This document shows, one piece after another, positions 19,673-28,432 of a stretch of DNA of 64,000 bases. How positions within the stretch are numbered: position 1 is the stretch's first letter; the number at the start of each line of letters is the position of its first letter. The stretch covers positions 372,001 to 436,000 of the forward strand of contig NZ_JAGGQB010000006.1 in the NCBI RefSeq assembly GCF_018613535.1, in the 5' to 3' direction. Under the pieces are notes generated by a model that did no database searches, was not told the origin of the DNA, and saw nothing but the letters and a program-made list of their open reading frames with translations. The translations under genes were made by a program, and so were the position numbers. The stretch comes from Bacillus sp. ISL-51. Lineage in GTDB: Bacteria; Bacillota; Bacilli; Bacillales; Bacillaceae.

Positions 19673-20455
19673 GTGAGCGTTGTGAAAGGAGCTGTAAATA
19701 CACAGCATTTGTATGAGATTTGCGGGATGAACGTATGGTACGGCGCCCATCACGCTTTAAAAGACATAAATATCGGCTTTGAACAGAATAAGGTCACTGC
19801 CATTATCGGGCCGTCCGGCTGCGGCAAATCTACTTTTATTAAAACATTAAACTTAATGCTGCAAATGGCTCCGAACGTCAAAGTGACGGGTGATATTTTT
19901 TATAACGGGCACAACTTGCTGAAGGAAAAAACAGATGCAGCAGAATTAAGAAAACAGATCGGTATGGTATTCCAAAAAGGCAATCCGTTCCCGCAATCTA
20001 TCTTTGAAAATGTCGTATACGGACCTAAAATTCACGGTGAAAAAAACAAGAAAAAGCTGCTTGAAATCGCAGAGGAGTCTTTGAAGGCAGCGGCGCTTTG
20101 GGATGAAGTGAAGGATCGTCTGCATCAGCAGGCGCTTTCGTTATCAGGGGGCCAGCAGCAGCGTCTTTGTATCGCGAGGGCGCTGGCGACAAAGCCGGAT
20201 GTGCTATTAATGGATGAACCGACGTCTGCTTTGGACCCCGTTTCGACCCGGAAAATTGAAGAGCTCATTTTGAAGTTGAAAGAAAATTATACCATTGTCA
20301 TTGTGACGCATAATATGCAGCAGGCAGCGAGGGTCTCTGATCAAACCGCGTTTTTCTATATGGGAGAGCTGGTAGAGTGCGGCGATACGGGCAAAATCTT
20401 TTCGCGGCCGGATCATCAAAAAACACATGAATATATAACCGGAAAATTCGGCTGA
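19673..20455 (+). CDS. pstBB: Phosphate ABC transporter ATP-binding protein PstB2
   Basis: A second, 260-residue PstB paralogue that ends the operon. It has Walker [11 protein letters not shown]-loop [11 protein letters not shown], signature LSGGQQQR, Walker [12 protein letters not shown] and [13 protein letters not shown]. Start is GTG at 19673 after AGGGGGAAGG. Two ATPases for one permease pair is the normal B. subtilis arrangement; whether they form a heterodimer is not shown by the sequence. Confidence 0.94.
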   Translation: MSVVKGAVNTQHLYEICGMNVWYGAHHALKDINIGFEQNKVTAIIGPSGCGKSTFIKTLNLMLQMAPNVKVTGDIFYNGHNLLKEKTDAAELRKQIGMVFQKGNPFPQSIFENVVYGPKIHGEKNKKKLLEIAEESLKAAALWDEVKDRLHQQALSLSGGQQQRLCIARALATKPDVLLMDEPTSALDPVSTRKIEELILKLKENYTIVIVTHNMQQAARVSDQTAFFYMGELVECGDTGKIFSRPDHQKTHEYITGKFG

Positions 20456-20462
20456 AAAAGGA

Positions 20463-20497
20463 GGGCTTGGTCAAATGACCGGGCCTATTTTGATTTT
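20463..20497 (+). terminator. Terminator of the pst operon
   Basis: A 10-bp stem (GGGCTTGGTC / GACCGGGCCT, three wobble pairs) with an AAAT loop followed by ATTTTGATTTT. Confidence 0.75.
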
Positions 20498-20507
20498 GCC
20501 GTTCATT

Positions 20508-20556
20508 AAAAAAAAGCCTGTCGGCCGTATCCACCTGAATGGATGATGCCAGCAAG
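20508..20556 (-). terminator. Terminator of yqzD-yqzC
   Basis: On the minus strand, AAGCTTGCTGGC pairs with GCCGACAGGCTT (one mismatch) around an inner ATCCA/TGGAT hairpin, followed by a long T run. Confidence 0.75.
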
Positions 20557-20561
20557 CTTTT

Positions 20562-21026
20562 TTAGCGGGTTAATGTTTTGACAAGTTTTTTGAAGCTCAT
20601 ACCTGAATCTACTTTAAAATGGCCGGCGCGGATTTCTTTATGATAGCCCGCGTCAATCACATAATCATTAAAGTCTTCTGCAGAAGGAATAATTCCTTCT
20701 TTTTCAAGAATGGACGACACATCAGCGGTGCTCATTCCGTCTTTAATCGTCAGTTTATATGTTTTCTTTTCTTTTTTTGTATCTGAATTTTGGTCTGTGT
20801 CTAAGGATTTTTCTTTTGAATCAAGCAGTTTTTGATAGTCGTCCCGGTTGACCGAAACCTTTTGCTGAGAGTCGAGGTAACTGTTTACTTCTTTTTCGGT
20901 CAGCGCCGTTTTTTCAGTTTTGACGGCAGACGCTTGGCTGTTGTCAGTCAAATAAAAGACAGCGGCGAGGACGGCAGTCGCTAAAATGATGCCTGCGGCA
21001 AAAGCCTGAATGCCCCGTTTCGTCAT
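20562..21026 (-). CDS. yqzC: Membrane-anchored MltG-N-like protein YqzC
   Basis: A 154-residue protein with one N-terminal membrane helix (GIQAFAAGIILATAVLAAVFYLTD), a charged linker (about 35-85) and a C-terminal domain (about 88-154) reading TIKDGMSTADVSSILEKEGII ... AGHFKVDSGMSFKKLVKTL. That domain strongly resembles the LysM-like N-terminal domain of MltG/YceG endolytic transglycosylases, without the catalytic domain, so a peptidoglycan role outside the membrane is my inference. It overlaps yqzD by 4 nt, a coupled pair. Confidence 0.85.
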   Translation of the reverse strand: MTKRGIQAFAAGIILATAVLAAVFYLTDNSQASAVKTEKTALTEKEVNSYLDSQQKVSVNRDDYQKLLDSKEKSLDTDQNSDTKKEKKTYKLTIKDGMSTADVSSILEKEGIIPSAEDFNDYVIDAGYHKEIRAGHFKVDSGMSFKKLVKTLTR

Positions 21027-21376
21027 ACGAGCACCTTCTCGTTGTCTTTAATAATCGTATTGACATCCTCGACAGACACGTGCTCTGCTTTGGCGATGGC
21101 CTCAGCAGACATCCCGTTATTGTATTTTGAAATGATTTGTTTGGCGATTTTTTGGTTAATGCCGCTGCTTTTTGCTTTGCGGATGACTAGGTTGGTTTCC
21201 AGCAATTCTTCTTCAAGCACCGTCATTTTCTTTTTTAATTTGTAAATTTCCTGCATGGCGGAGAGCTGAAGCGTTTCAAGCTCCTGTTCTACATCTTTCA
21301 TCGGATCTCTTTGAGAATATGAGAATGCAATAAGCGCTATACTGACGATAAACAACGCAATAATAGCAATTTCCAC
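21023..21376 (-). CDS. yqzD: Membrane-anchored coiled-coil protein YqzD
   Basis: A 117-residue protein with an N-terminal membrane helix (MEIAIIALFIVSIALIAFSYS), then a heptad-like charged region (about 25-70) and a C-terminal helix-turn-helix-like part (about 75-110, IAKQIISKYNNGMSAEAIAKAEHVSVEDVNTII). No family function is known. Translationally coupled to yqzC, so the two products probably act together, with YqzD most likely facing the cytosol. Confidence 0.83.
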   Translation of the reverse strand: MEIAIIALFIVSIALIAFSYSQRDPMKDVEQELETLQLSAMQEIYKLKKKMTVLEEELLETNLVIRKAKSSGINQKIAKQIISKYNNGMSAEAIAKAEHVSVEDVNTIIKDNEKVLV

Positions 21377-21872
<496 letters not shown>

Positions 21873-21892
21873 GCTGTTTAATAACGGTGACA

Positions 21893-21927
21893 AAAGCTGG
21901 AGCTTTGATAAAAGTTCTGGCTTTTTT
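21893..21927 (+). terminator. Terminator of rpmG
   Basis: A 14-bp stem with wobble pairs (AAAGCTGGAGCTTT / AAAGTTCTGGCTTT), GATA loop and T run; it sits in the leader of yqgN. Confidence 0.85.
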
Positions 21928-21949
21928 GTCTTTCAGGAGGCTGAGAAAC

Positions 21950-22504
21950 GTGAAAGCACAAATCCGAAAAAAAATAAAAACAAAGCTTTCAGAAATAACA
22001 GAAAGTGAATGGGAAGCCAAATCCCTCGTCATACGAGAAAAGCTTTTTTCTTTAAAAGAATGGGAACAAGCACGCATGATCGCCATCACCATCTCGAGAG
22101 GCCTGGAAATCCCGACGCGGCCGATAATTGAACAGGCTTGGAAAGAGGGAAAACAAGTGTGTATTCCAAAATGCTCACCAGATACAGGAGCCATGCAGTT
22201 TCGCACCTTCTCCTCAGAGGATCAGCTTGAAATCGTTTATTCGGGTCTCAGTGAACCGATCGTAAGCCGGACGGAGGAAGTGAAGCAAAAGGACATTGAT
22301 CTGGTGATCGTGCCCGGCGTAGGCTTTGACCGGGAAGGCTTCAGAATCGGTTATGGCGGAGGATATTATGATCGTTTCCTGGCCGGTTATAATGGGCGTA
22401 CGGTTTCACTTTTTTTTGCTTGCCAGCTCACAAATGATATTCCCCGAATGCCCCACGATATTCCGGTTGACATTTTATTGACCGAGTGTGAAACCATCAC
22501 CTGA
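21950..22504 (+). CDS. yqgN: 5-formyltetrahydrofolate cyclo-ligase YqgN
   Basis: A 184-residue enzyme that converts 5-formyl-THF to 5,10-methenyl-THF using ATP, returning stored folate to one-carbon metabolism. Family motifs are visible: basic N-terminus (VKAQIRKKIKTKL), VCIPKCSPDTGAMQF, VIVPGVGFDREGFRIGYGGGYYDRFL (phosphate-binding loop, about 130-155), then LTNDIPRMPHDIPVDILLTE. GTG at 21950 has AGGAGG 9 nt upstream and decides the start; ATG upstream lies within the terminator. Confidence 0.94.
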   Translation: MKAQIRKKIKTKLSEITESEWEAKSLVIREKLFSLKEWEQARMIAITISRGLEIPTRPIIEQAWKEGKQVCIPKCSPDTGAMQFRTFSSEDQLEIVYSGLSEPIVSRTEEVKQKDIDLVIVPGVGFDREGFRIGYGGGYYDRFLAGYNGRTVSLFFACQLTNDIPRMPHDIPVDILLTECETIT

Positions 22505-22567
22505 AATTTTTCTCCCGCTCAGAATAATTATCGTTATTTAACAAACGATAGGGGCAGGAGGGATATT

Positions 22568-22741
22568 ATGAAAAAGTTGTTGATCTATTCATTATGCGCC
22601 GTTTCTGTTTTTGCTGTTTATCAAAATCGCTACCGTCTTATGAACAGCGTGCTCAGCAAGCCGAGAATCAGACAATCGTTTATTCACTTCTTTTTAAAGA
22701 TACCGTTCATCAGAAATAAATTTATTCAGCAGGCATTTTAA
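22568..22741 (+). CDS. yqgO: Small basic membrane-associated protein YqgO
   Basis: A 57-residue protein with a hydrophobic start ([19 protein letters not shown]) and a strongly basic, aromatic remainder ([32 protein letters not shown]). The design suggests a single-pass or peripheral membrane peptide. Function is unknown. ATG 22568 follows GGCAGGAGGG. In B. subtilis the rhomboid gene yqgP lies next; here an antiporter gene on the other strand takes its place. Confidence 0.75.
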   Translation: MKKLLIYSLCAVSVFAVYQNRYRLMNSVLSKPRIRQSFIHFFLKIPFIRNKFIQQAF

Positions 22742-22770
22742 AAAATCCCGTTTTAAAGCGGGATTTTTTC
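22741..22770 (+). terminator. Terminator of yqgO
   Basis: Perfect 10-bp stem AAAAATCCCG / CGGGATTTTT with T run. Confidence 0.92.
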
Positions 22771-22773
22771 ACG

Positions 22774-22806
22774 CAAAAAAACCTGCCGACGATTGCGGCC
22801 GGCAGG
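22774..22806 (-). terminator. Terminator of the NhaC-family gene
   Basis: Stem CCTGCCG / CGGCAGG followed on the minus strand by seven T residues. Confidence 0.85.
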
Positions 22807-22819
22807 CGTTAACGTTTTG

Positions 22820-24184
22820 TCAGGTTTTTTTGAGGAACCCGAGCAAGATTGAAATCATTGGAGAGATATAAAGGAAAAAGGTAAACGGTAAATAGTCTAT
22901 CACAGAAACCCCTAACGCGCTTGCCATAAAAGCGCCGCTTACGCCCCAAGGAATCAATGGATTGATCAATGTCCCGCCGTCTTCAAGCGACCGGGCAAGA
23001 TGGACCCGTTTAATATTGAGCCTGTCATATAACGGTTTATATGACTGCCCCGGAATTAAAATCGATAAATACTGCTCGCCTGTCGCGAGATTCACTCCTA
23101 TGCTTGAGCAGACCGTCGCCAGCACGAGCCTTCCTTTCGTATGGACGCCTTTTGTCAGACCTTGTAACAGTGCAGAAATCAAACCTATTTTTTCCATCAA
23201 GCCGCCAAGAGCGAAAGCGATCATGATCAGAGAGACGGATCCCATCATGGATTGGAGCCCGCCCCTGTTAATAATGCTTGCAACCGCCTGACTGCCGGTT
23301 TTAAACATCGTGCCGTTTTGAAGGGCGGACATGAATCCCTGAATACTGCTGTCAGGAATAAAAACAGCTGTCAGAAGGCCTGAAGAAATAATGCCGGCAG
23401 TAAGCACCGGAACCACCGGAATCCGTCTGACCGCAAGCACGATCACCAAAAGAGGAGAAAGCAGCGCCCAGGGAGTGACGTGTGCGGCCTCTTTAATGCC
23501 GGTAATGACAGCTTCAATATTCTGAGTTGAGGCAGCATTCGCAGAAACGGATAAACCGAGAAAATAAAAGAGTACAATTGTAATCAGTAAAGCCGGGACG
23601 GTTGTGCCCATCATATGGCGAATGTGCGTAAAAATCGGAATCTCGCCAATTCCGGCGGCAAAGTTGGTTGTATCGGACATCGGTGACATTTTATCACCGA
23701 AGCAAGCCCCGCAGATCACTGCCCCTGCCGTCCATTCAAGCGGAACTCCCGCCGCGCTGGCTACTCCTAACAGCGCAACACCGATTGTACTGACTGTTGT
23801 CAGGCTGGAACCGACAAGCGTGCTGATGATCATGCAGGAAAATAATGCGGTCAAAAGCAGCTGGCTCGGCTGAATAATCGATAAAGCGTAAACGGTAACT
23901 GTCGGAATGGCGCCGCTGTACATCCACGCGCCGATTAAAACACCGATCAGCGCCAGCACGATAATGGGCTGTACACCGTTTTTAATCCCGTTCACTATCC
24001 CTTTTTCAAGGCTCTCCCATGAAAAGCCGTACCATAAACCGGCCGCTGAAAGAATGACGATGCAGAAAAACAGCGGAATATGCGGCTCGGTATGAAAGAA
24101 AAACAGACAGGAAATAATGACTGCTAACATCAAAAGAAATAAACTGATGGCTGAAAGGAAAGTCAGCCTTTTTTCTGGTTTCAA
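22820..24184 (-). CDS. NhaC-family Na+/H+ (or malate/lactate-Na+) antiporter
   Basis: A 454-residue polytopic membrane protein with 11-12 predicted helices. NhaC motifs are visible: WYGFSWESLEKGIVNGIKNGVQPIIVLALIGVLIGAW near 50-90, STLVGSSLTTVSTIGVALLGV near 125-145, GACFGDKMSPMSDTTNFAAGI near 160-180, and LEDGGTLINPLIPWGVSGAF near 395-415. The family exchanges Na+ for H+, and MleN/TetB-like members can couple organic acids or drugs. Start is ATG or nearby with GTTTTGATTTGATGGGGTG upstream. B. subtilis 168 has yqgP here, so this gene looks like a locus-specific exchange. Confidence 0.9.
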   Translation of the reverse strand: MKPEKRLTFLSAISLFLLMLAVIISCLFFFHTEPHIPLFFCIVILSAAGLWYGFSWESLEKGIVNGIKNGVQPIIVLALIGVLIGAWMYSGAIPTVTVYALSIIQPSQLLLTALFSCMIISTLVGSSLTTVSTIGVALLGVASAAGVPLEWTAGAVICGACFGDKMSPMSDTTNFAAGIGEIPIFTHIRHMMGTTVPALLITIVLFYFLGLSVSANAASTQNIEAVITGIKEAAHVTPWALLSPLLVIVLAVRRIPVVPVLTAGIISSGLLTAVFIPDSSIQGFMSALQNGTMFKTGSQAVASIINRGGLQSMMGSVSLIMIAFALGGLMEKIGLISALLQGLTKGVHTKGRLVLATVCSSIGVNLATGEQYLSILIPGQSYKPLYDRLNIKRVHLARSLEDGGTLINPLIPWGVSGAFMASALGVSVIDYLPFTFFLYISPMISILLGFLKKT

Positions 24185-24398
24185 AACAACACCCCATCAA
24201 ATCAAAACTCTAATCCTTTTGTGCTTTTGGGCACGAAAGTATTGTAACAGAAAAAAGCAAAAATGCGTGTTTTTTTACAATTATGAATATAAAATGATCG
24301 AAATAACCCAAGGATATTTTCTCCATGCGTTTTTTGCTTGACGCACGGAACAGAGATGAAATACGCTTACTTTATGAAGAAAAGAAATGGTGAAGAAG

Positions 24399-24602
24399 AT
24401 GAATACATTTTATGACGTACAGCAGCTGCTAAAGTCATTCGGGCATATTGTATATTTCGGTGACAGAGAAGCGGAAATTGATTTTATGAAAGATGAATTA
24501 AAGGAGATGTACTTGTCGAACGTGATTGAAAGAGAACTATGGCAAAAGGCCGCAAGTGTTCTCCAGCAGGAATCAGAACGGATCAACAGACAGGTTAAAT
24601 AG
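24399..24602 (+). CDS. yqgQ: DUF910 protein YqgQ
   Basis: A 67-residue soluble helical protein (MNTFYDVQQLLKSFGHIVYFGDREAEIDFM and onwards) of the DUF910 family, normally found directly before glucokinase in bacilli. Its role is unknown, though its conserved pairing suggests a link to GlcK. ATG 24399 is used because GGTGAAG precedes it; ATG 24387 would add four residues. The glcK start is 27 nt after its stop. Confidence 0.87.
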   Translation: MNTFYDVQQLLKSFGHIVYFGDREAEIDFMKDELKEMYLSNVIERELWQKAASVLQQESERINRQVK

Positions 24603-24629
24603 TGGTTATGATAAGAAAAGGAGACAGTT

Positions 24630-25592
24630 ATGGAAGAGACATGGTTTGCGGGTATTGATCTGGGCGGAACAACCATCAAGCTGGCGTTTATTAATATGTA
24701 CGGCGAAATTCAGCATAAATGGGAGGTTCCGACCGATAAATCGGGAAATACAATTACAGTCACTATAGCAAAGACCATTGACCAAAAGCTGGAGGAATTG
24801 AACAGGCCGAAACGAATTGTAAAATGGATCGGCATGGGAGCGCCCGGCCCTGTCGAAATGGCGACGGGAATGGTCTATGAAACAACGAACCTGGGGTGGA
24901 AAAACTATCCCCTGAAAGATCACATTGAGGCGGAAACGGGCATTCCGGCCGTCATCGAAAACGATGCCAACATCGCCGCACTCGGAGAAATGTGGAAAGG
25001 CGCCGGCGACGGGGCAAAAGATGTTATTTTGGTTACTCTCGGCACGGGAGTCGGCGGCGGCATTATCGTGAATGGAGAGATCGTTCACGGAAAAAACGGC
25101 GCCGGCGGAGAAATCGGCCATATTTGCAGCATTCCGGAGGGCGGGGCTCCGTGCAACTGCGGAAAGTCGGGCTGTATTGAAACGATCGCGTCCGCAACCG
25201 GGATTGTCAGGATCGCAAAAGAAAAGCTTGGAACGGCCGAAAAGTCGACGCTGTCCCAGGTACGCCATCTGACGGCCCGTGACGTATTTGAAGCGGCAGA
25301 GCAACAGGATGAGACGGCGTTAGAAGTCGTCGATTACGTAGCAAAGCATCTCGGGCTTGTGCTTGGAAATCTGGCAAGCGCCATGAATCCGACAAAAATT
25401 GTGCTCGGCGGAGGCGTTTCAAAAGCCGGTGAGCTTCTGCGGGCAAAAGTGGAAGAGACTTTTAAAAAAACCGCTTTCCCGCGTTCAGCAGAAGCTGCGG
25501 ACATTACTATTGCGTCGCTTGGCAATAACGCCGGAGTCATTGGCGGGGCGTGGATTGCCAAAAATGAATGGCTGAAGCATCAAAACTGCTGA
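24630..25592 (+). CDS. glcK: Glucokinase GlcK (ROK family)
   Basis: A 320-residue ATP-dependent glucokinase that phosphorylates free glucose from maltodextrins or trehalose. The phosphate-binding loop is [13 protein letters not shown] (7-19), the catalytic region is [11 protein letters not shown] (about 110-120), GTGVGGGII and [10 protein letters not shown]; the ROK zinc site [10 protein letters not shown] (about 172-181) is intact. ATG 24630 follows AAAGGAGA. Cotranscribed with yqgQ. In B. subtilis yqgS follows; here yqgT comes directly after the terminator. Confidence 0.96.
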   Translation: MEETWFAGIDLGGTTIKLAFINMYGEIQHKWEVPTDKSGNTITVTIAKTIDQKLEELNRPKRIVKWIGMGAPGPVEMATGMVYETTNLGWKNYPLKDHIEAETGIPAVIENDANIAALGEMWKGAGDGAKDVILVTLGTGVGGGIIVNGEIVHGKNGAGGEIGHICSIPEGGAPCNCGKSGCIETIASATGIVRIAKEKLGTAEKSTLSQVRHLTARDVFEAAEQQDETALEVVDYVAKHLGLVLGNLASAMNPTKIVLGGGVSKAGELLRAKVEETFKKTAFPRSAEAADITIASLGNNAGVIGGAWIAKNEWLKHQNC

Positions 25593-25593
25593 C

Positions 25594-25637
25594 AGAAAGT
25601 CTGCCTGCCCATAAAAGCGGGCAGCTTTCTTTTTTTA
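25594..25637 (+). terminator. Terminator of yqgQ-glcK
   Basis: Two-part stem (AGAAAG / CTTTCT outside, CTGCCC / GGGCAG inside) followed by TTTTTTT. Confidence 0.9.
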
Positions 25638-25676
25638 TCCCCTCTGTCATATAGTAACAAAAAAAGGGGGATGAAC

Positions 25677-26801
25677 ATGGCGGGAATTCGTGTAAAGCCT
25701 GAAGTAAAACAAAATATGTCTGACGTTGCACAGCTGCTTCACATTGATAAAAGGCTTCTGGCAAGCGCTAACGAAACGGCGAAAAGCGATGAATTATTCT
25801 GTCCCGGGTATGTCATAAATAAGCATTCAGACGGTGTAATTGAGACGCTGAGTGAGCTGTCCCGTTTTATCGGCACCTGCAAAAAAATTCTTCCTGCTGA
25901 TAACTGGCTGAAGGAAGAAAGGATTTACGGCGCTCAAGCGGCAGAAGCAGAAATAAAAAACATAACAGCCGTCTTTCCGTTTGTCACATGCCGGCAAATC
26001 GGCTTCTCCGTTCTAGGCAATCCGCTGTATGAACTGAGGGCAGGAGCGAATACAGCCCCGAAAAAAGTGCACATGAACGCATCTTTTCATGCCAATGAAT
26101 GGATTACGACGTCTGTTGCATTCAGATGGTTTAAAGAATACTGTGCGGCATTATGCGAAAATAAAACCGTATTCGGGTGTTCTGCTCTTGACATATTCAG
26201 CCGGACATCATTGTCTTTCGTCCCGATGGTGAACCCGGACGGTGTTAACCTCGTCCTTTATGGAAGTGACGCTTTATCGGGAAAAAGTGAATGTCTGTCT
26301 GCTTTGAATGAACACCGCCCTGATTTTCGCGAATGGAAGGCCAATATTAACGGTGTCGATTTAAATAAACATTTTCCTGCTCATTGGGACATTGAACGCC
26401 AGCGCAAACCAAAGGCTTCGTCATACCGTGATTTTCCGGGCACTGCTCCGCTGACCGAACCGGAGGCGGCAGCCATGCACCGTTTGATTACGGAAGAGCC
26501 GCCTGACAGACTGATCGCCCTTCATACACAGGGGGAAGAAATTTATTGGGGATACATGGGGATTGAGCCGGAAGAATCGTATCAAGTTGTTCGGGAGTTT
26601 GAAGCAATAAGCGAAAACCGCTATCAAGGCATAAGGGATATCGACAGCCATGCCGGCTTCAGAGATTGGTTTATTCAGCAATATGGAAAAGAAGGCTATA
26701 CAGTTGAGCTCGGGAAAGGAAAAAATCCTTTGCCTTTTCATATGTTTGCTGATATTTATAAAGCGACGAAAGGCATTTTATGGAGGTCGCTTATTTTTTG
26801 A
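25677..26801 (+). CDS. yqgT: M14-family gamma-D-glutamyl-meso-diaminopimelate peptidase YqgT
   Basis: A 374-residue zinc carboxypeptidase-fold enzyme related to endopeptidase I (ENP1) of B. sphaericus, which cuts gamma-D-Glu-diamino acid bonds in peptidoglycan. Zinc motif FHANEW (about 135-140), the third ligand in LIALHTQGEEIYW (about 276-288) and catalytic Glu in YTVELGKG (about 341-348) are present. The first 50 residues resemble a LysM-like module. No classical signal peptide was seen, consistent with an intracellular or forespore enzyme. ATG 25677 lies 7 nt after AGGGGG. Confidence 0.88.
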   Translation: MAGIRVKPEVKQNMSDVAQLLHIDKRLLASANETAKSDELFCPGYVINKHSDGVIETLSELSRFIGTCKKILPADNWLKEERIYGAQAAEAEIKNITAVFPFVTCRQIGFSVLGNPLYELRAGANTAPKKVHMNASFHANEWITTSVAFRWFKEYCAALCENKTVFGCSALDIFSRTSLSFVPMVNPDGVNLVLYGSDALSGKSECLSALNEHRPDFREWKANINGVDLNKHFPAHWDIERQRKPKASSYRDFPGTAPLTEPEAAAMHRLITEEPPDRLIALHTQGEEIYWGYMGIEPEESYQVVREFEAISENRYQGIRDIDSHAGFRDWFIQQYGKEGYTVELGKGKNPLPFHMFADIYKATKGILWRSLIF

Positions 26802-26873
26802 GTCACGATGAAATTTCTCATTTGTTTACATAAACAAATATGGGACAATAGAAAAGAATGGGGGGGAAGGCTG

Positions 26874-27905
26874 GTGAGATATTTGTCTTTTGTTCTGCTG
26901 TCCGCATTCGCTTTGTGCTTAGCGGCCTGTGAACCATCTCATCAGCAGCATGACACAGGCGTATCGGCGAAATCAGCAGAACAGAAAATCATTCCGCTCT
27001 GCAAAAATGAAGCGGAGAAAGCGGATGGATGGGTGGATGACCGGACCATTCTTTATACATCGTCTGATAATGCGCATCATCGGCTGTTCACATATGACCT
27101 GTTTAGCGGCAAATCAAAAAGGCTTTATGAAACAAAGGGCCATATTGTCAATGTAAAGATTAACCAGAAAGAACAAATGATTCTCGTACAGGTTACATAC
27201 AGCGGGCGGACCGAGCTGGTGCTGTTAAACAGGCAAGGTGACAATCTGTTTCACCAATCGTTTAACACATATGAATTAGAGACCGCTTGGAATCCGCACG
27301 ACCCGTATAAAATGATGATTACGGTTTTTACTGAAACCTGGGACTTTAAAACCTACACGGCAGATCTGAAAAACCGCATGCTGCGAAACAGCCCGGTGCA
27401 AACCCCTTTTATCCATTGGACGTCCTCTAAAGGATTTCAATATATCAAACAAGGGAAAAGCGATAAAGAGGGCCTCTTATATTCGTACGATTTACAATCA
27501 AAAAAAGAGAAAAAGCAGCTCGATCACGTCATTGCAGCCGATTCCTATTTAGGGATGACGGTTGCCGTCAGACAAACAGGTGAGTTTATTTTTCAAGCGC
27601 CGAAAGCCGTCACACACCGCTTCCCGCTTCAAATGAAATATGAGAGCCCGGCACCGATGGAATATGATTACGATCAAAAACATAAGCGGTTTTACACGTT
27701 TAAGCCTGACGGCCGTTTATATAAGCTCATCGTTTTTGACCTGAAGGATGAAAAGGAGCGGACGGTGCTTGGGCATGCGGCAATGGAGCCGATTCAGCTT
27801 TCTCCAAACGGGGAATATGCTTTATACGGTTACACATATGACCGTGTGATTTCACTGGCAACAGGTATGATGGAACCCATCATAACAAATGAAAAAGGAG
27901 TTTGA
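26874..27905 (+). CDS. yqgU: Lipoprotein YqgU
   Basis: A 343-residue lipoprotein with signal VRYLSFVLLSAFALCLAAC (lipobox Cys near residue 19) and a long exported region of beta-rich repeats reminiscent of a WD/TolB-like propeller (for example TILYTSSDNAHHRLFTYDLFSGKSKRLYE and FYTFKPDGRLYKLIVFDLKDEKERTVLG). The propeller is inference from repeat rhythm. GTG 26874 follows GGGGGGAAGG; an upstream ATG (26808) would bury the signal peptide. yqgV starts 7 nt after its stop. No known function. Confidence 0.85.
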   Translation: MRYLSFVLLSAFALCLAACEPSHQQHDTGVSAKSAEQKIIPLCKNEAEKADGWVDDRTILYTSSDNAHHRLFTYDLFSGKSKRLYETKGHIVNVKINQKEQMILVQVTYSGRTELVLLNRQGDNLFHQSFNTYELETAWNPHDPYKMMITVFTETWDFKTYTADLKNRMLRNSPVQTPFIHWTSSKGFQYIKQGKSDKEGLLYSYDLQSKKEKKQLDHVIAADSYLGMTVAVRQTGEFIFQAPKAVTHRFPLQMKYESPAPMEYDYDQKHKRFYTFKPDGRLYKLIVFDLKDEKERTVLGHAAMEPIQLSPNGEYALYGYTYDRVISLATGMMEPIITNEKGV

Positions 27906-27911
27906 ATACAG

Positions 27912-28226
27912 ATGGCCATTGCAGATGTAACAATTATTCCGATCGGAACTGAGACGCCGAGCGTCAGCGCGTATGTAGCGGACGTTCAGAAAATATTGGA
28001 GGGATATAAAGCAGCAGGGAAAATCAAATTTCAGCTCACTCCGATGAACACATTAATCGAAGGGGAGCTGAGCGACCTTTTTGCGGTGATTCAGGACATT
28101 CATGAAGCTCCTTTCCAAAAAGGCCTCCACAGAGTGGCGACCAATATCCGCATCGATGACAGAAGGGATAAAGAAACGACTCTGGAGAGTAAAATTATAA
28201 GCGTCAACAAACATTTACAGAAATAA
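27912..28226 (+). CDS. yqgV: MTH1187-family thiamine-binding protein YqgV
   Basis: A 104-residue protein of the MTH1187/YkoF-like family (Thiamine_BP), a ferredoxin-like fold that assembles into dimers or tetramers; family members bind thiamine or other small ligands. Motifs: VTIIPIGTETPSVSAYVADVQKILE at the N-terminus and the FQLTPMNTLIEGELSDLFAVIQDIHE core. Its role is not known. ATG 27912 has AAAAGGAG upstream and is coupled to yqgU. Confidence 0.88.
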   Translation: MAIADVTIIPIGTETPSVSAYVADVQKILEGYKAAGKIKFQLTPMNTLIEGELSDLFAVIQDIHEAPFQKGLHRVATNIRIDDRRDKETTLESKIISVNKHLQK

Positions 28227-28227
28227 A

Positions 28228-28260
28228 AAATAAACCTGTATCCCATTGGATACAGGTTTT
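28228..28260. terminator. Bidirectional terminator between yqgV and yqgW
   Basis: Perfect 12-bp stem AAACCTGTATCC / GGATACAGGTTT with a CATT loop, A run before and T run after. Confidence 0.93.
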
Positions 28261-28432
28261 AATGTACAGTCGGATAGCCGCTGTTTACAACGGTCATAAC
28301 GGCAAACCAGCCAAACACGCACAACGTGGCGCCGGCAAATAGAAATCCCAGTATATTTCTCTGTCTGACAGCCCGCAGGACTCCTAATACAGCTAATAAC
28401 GCGACAAGGCCGAAGATTACAACAAGTAACAT
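28259..28432 (-). CDS. yqgW: DUF2759 small membrane protein YqgW
   Basis: A 57-residue two-helix membrane protein: MLLVVIFGLVALLAVLGVLRAV then RQRNILGFLFAGATLCVFGWFAVMTVV and a short polar tail. It matches small DUF2759 proteins of bacilli. I chose the second of two tandem ATG codons because AAGGAGG is 6 nt upstream of it; starting at the first (28435) adds one Met. Function is unknown. Confidence 0.82.
   Translation of the reverse strand: MLLVVIFGLVALLAVLGVLRAVRQRNILGFLFAGATLCVFGWFAVMTVVNSGYPTVH

Noticed and set aside
19341..20163. Direct repeats as a possible mobile element or CRISPR
   Set aside because: Repeats encode the ABC signature of two paralogous PstB proteins; no spacer array or transposase.
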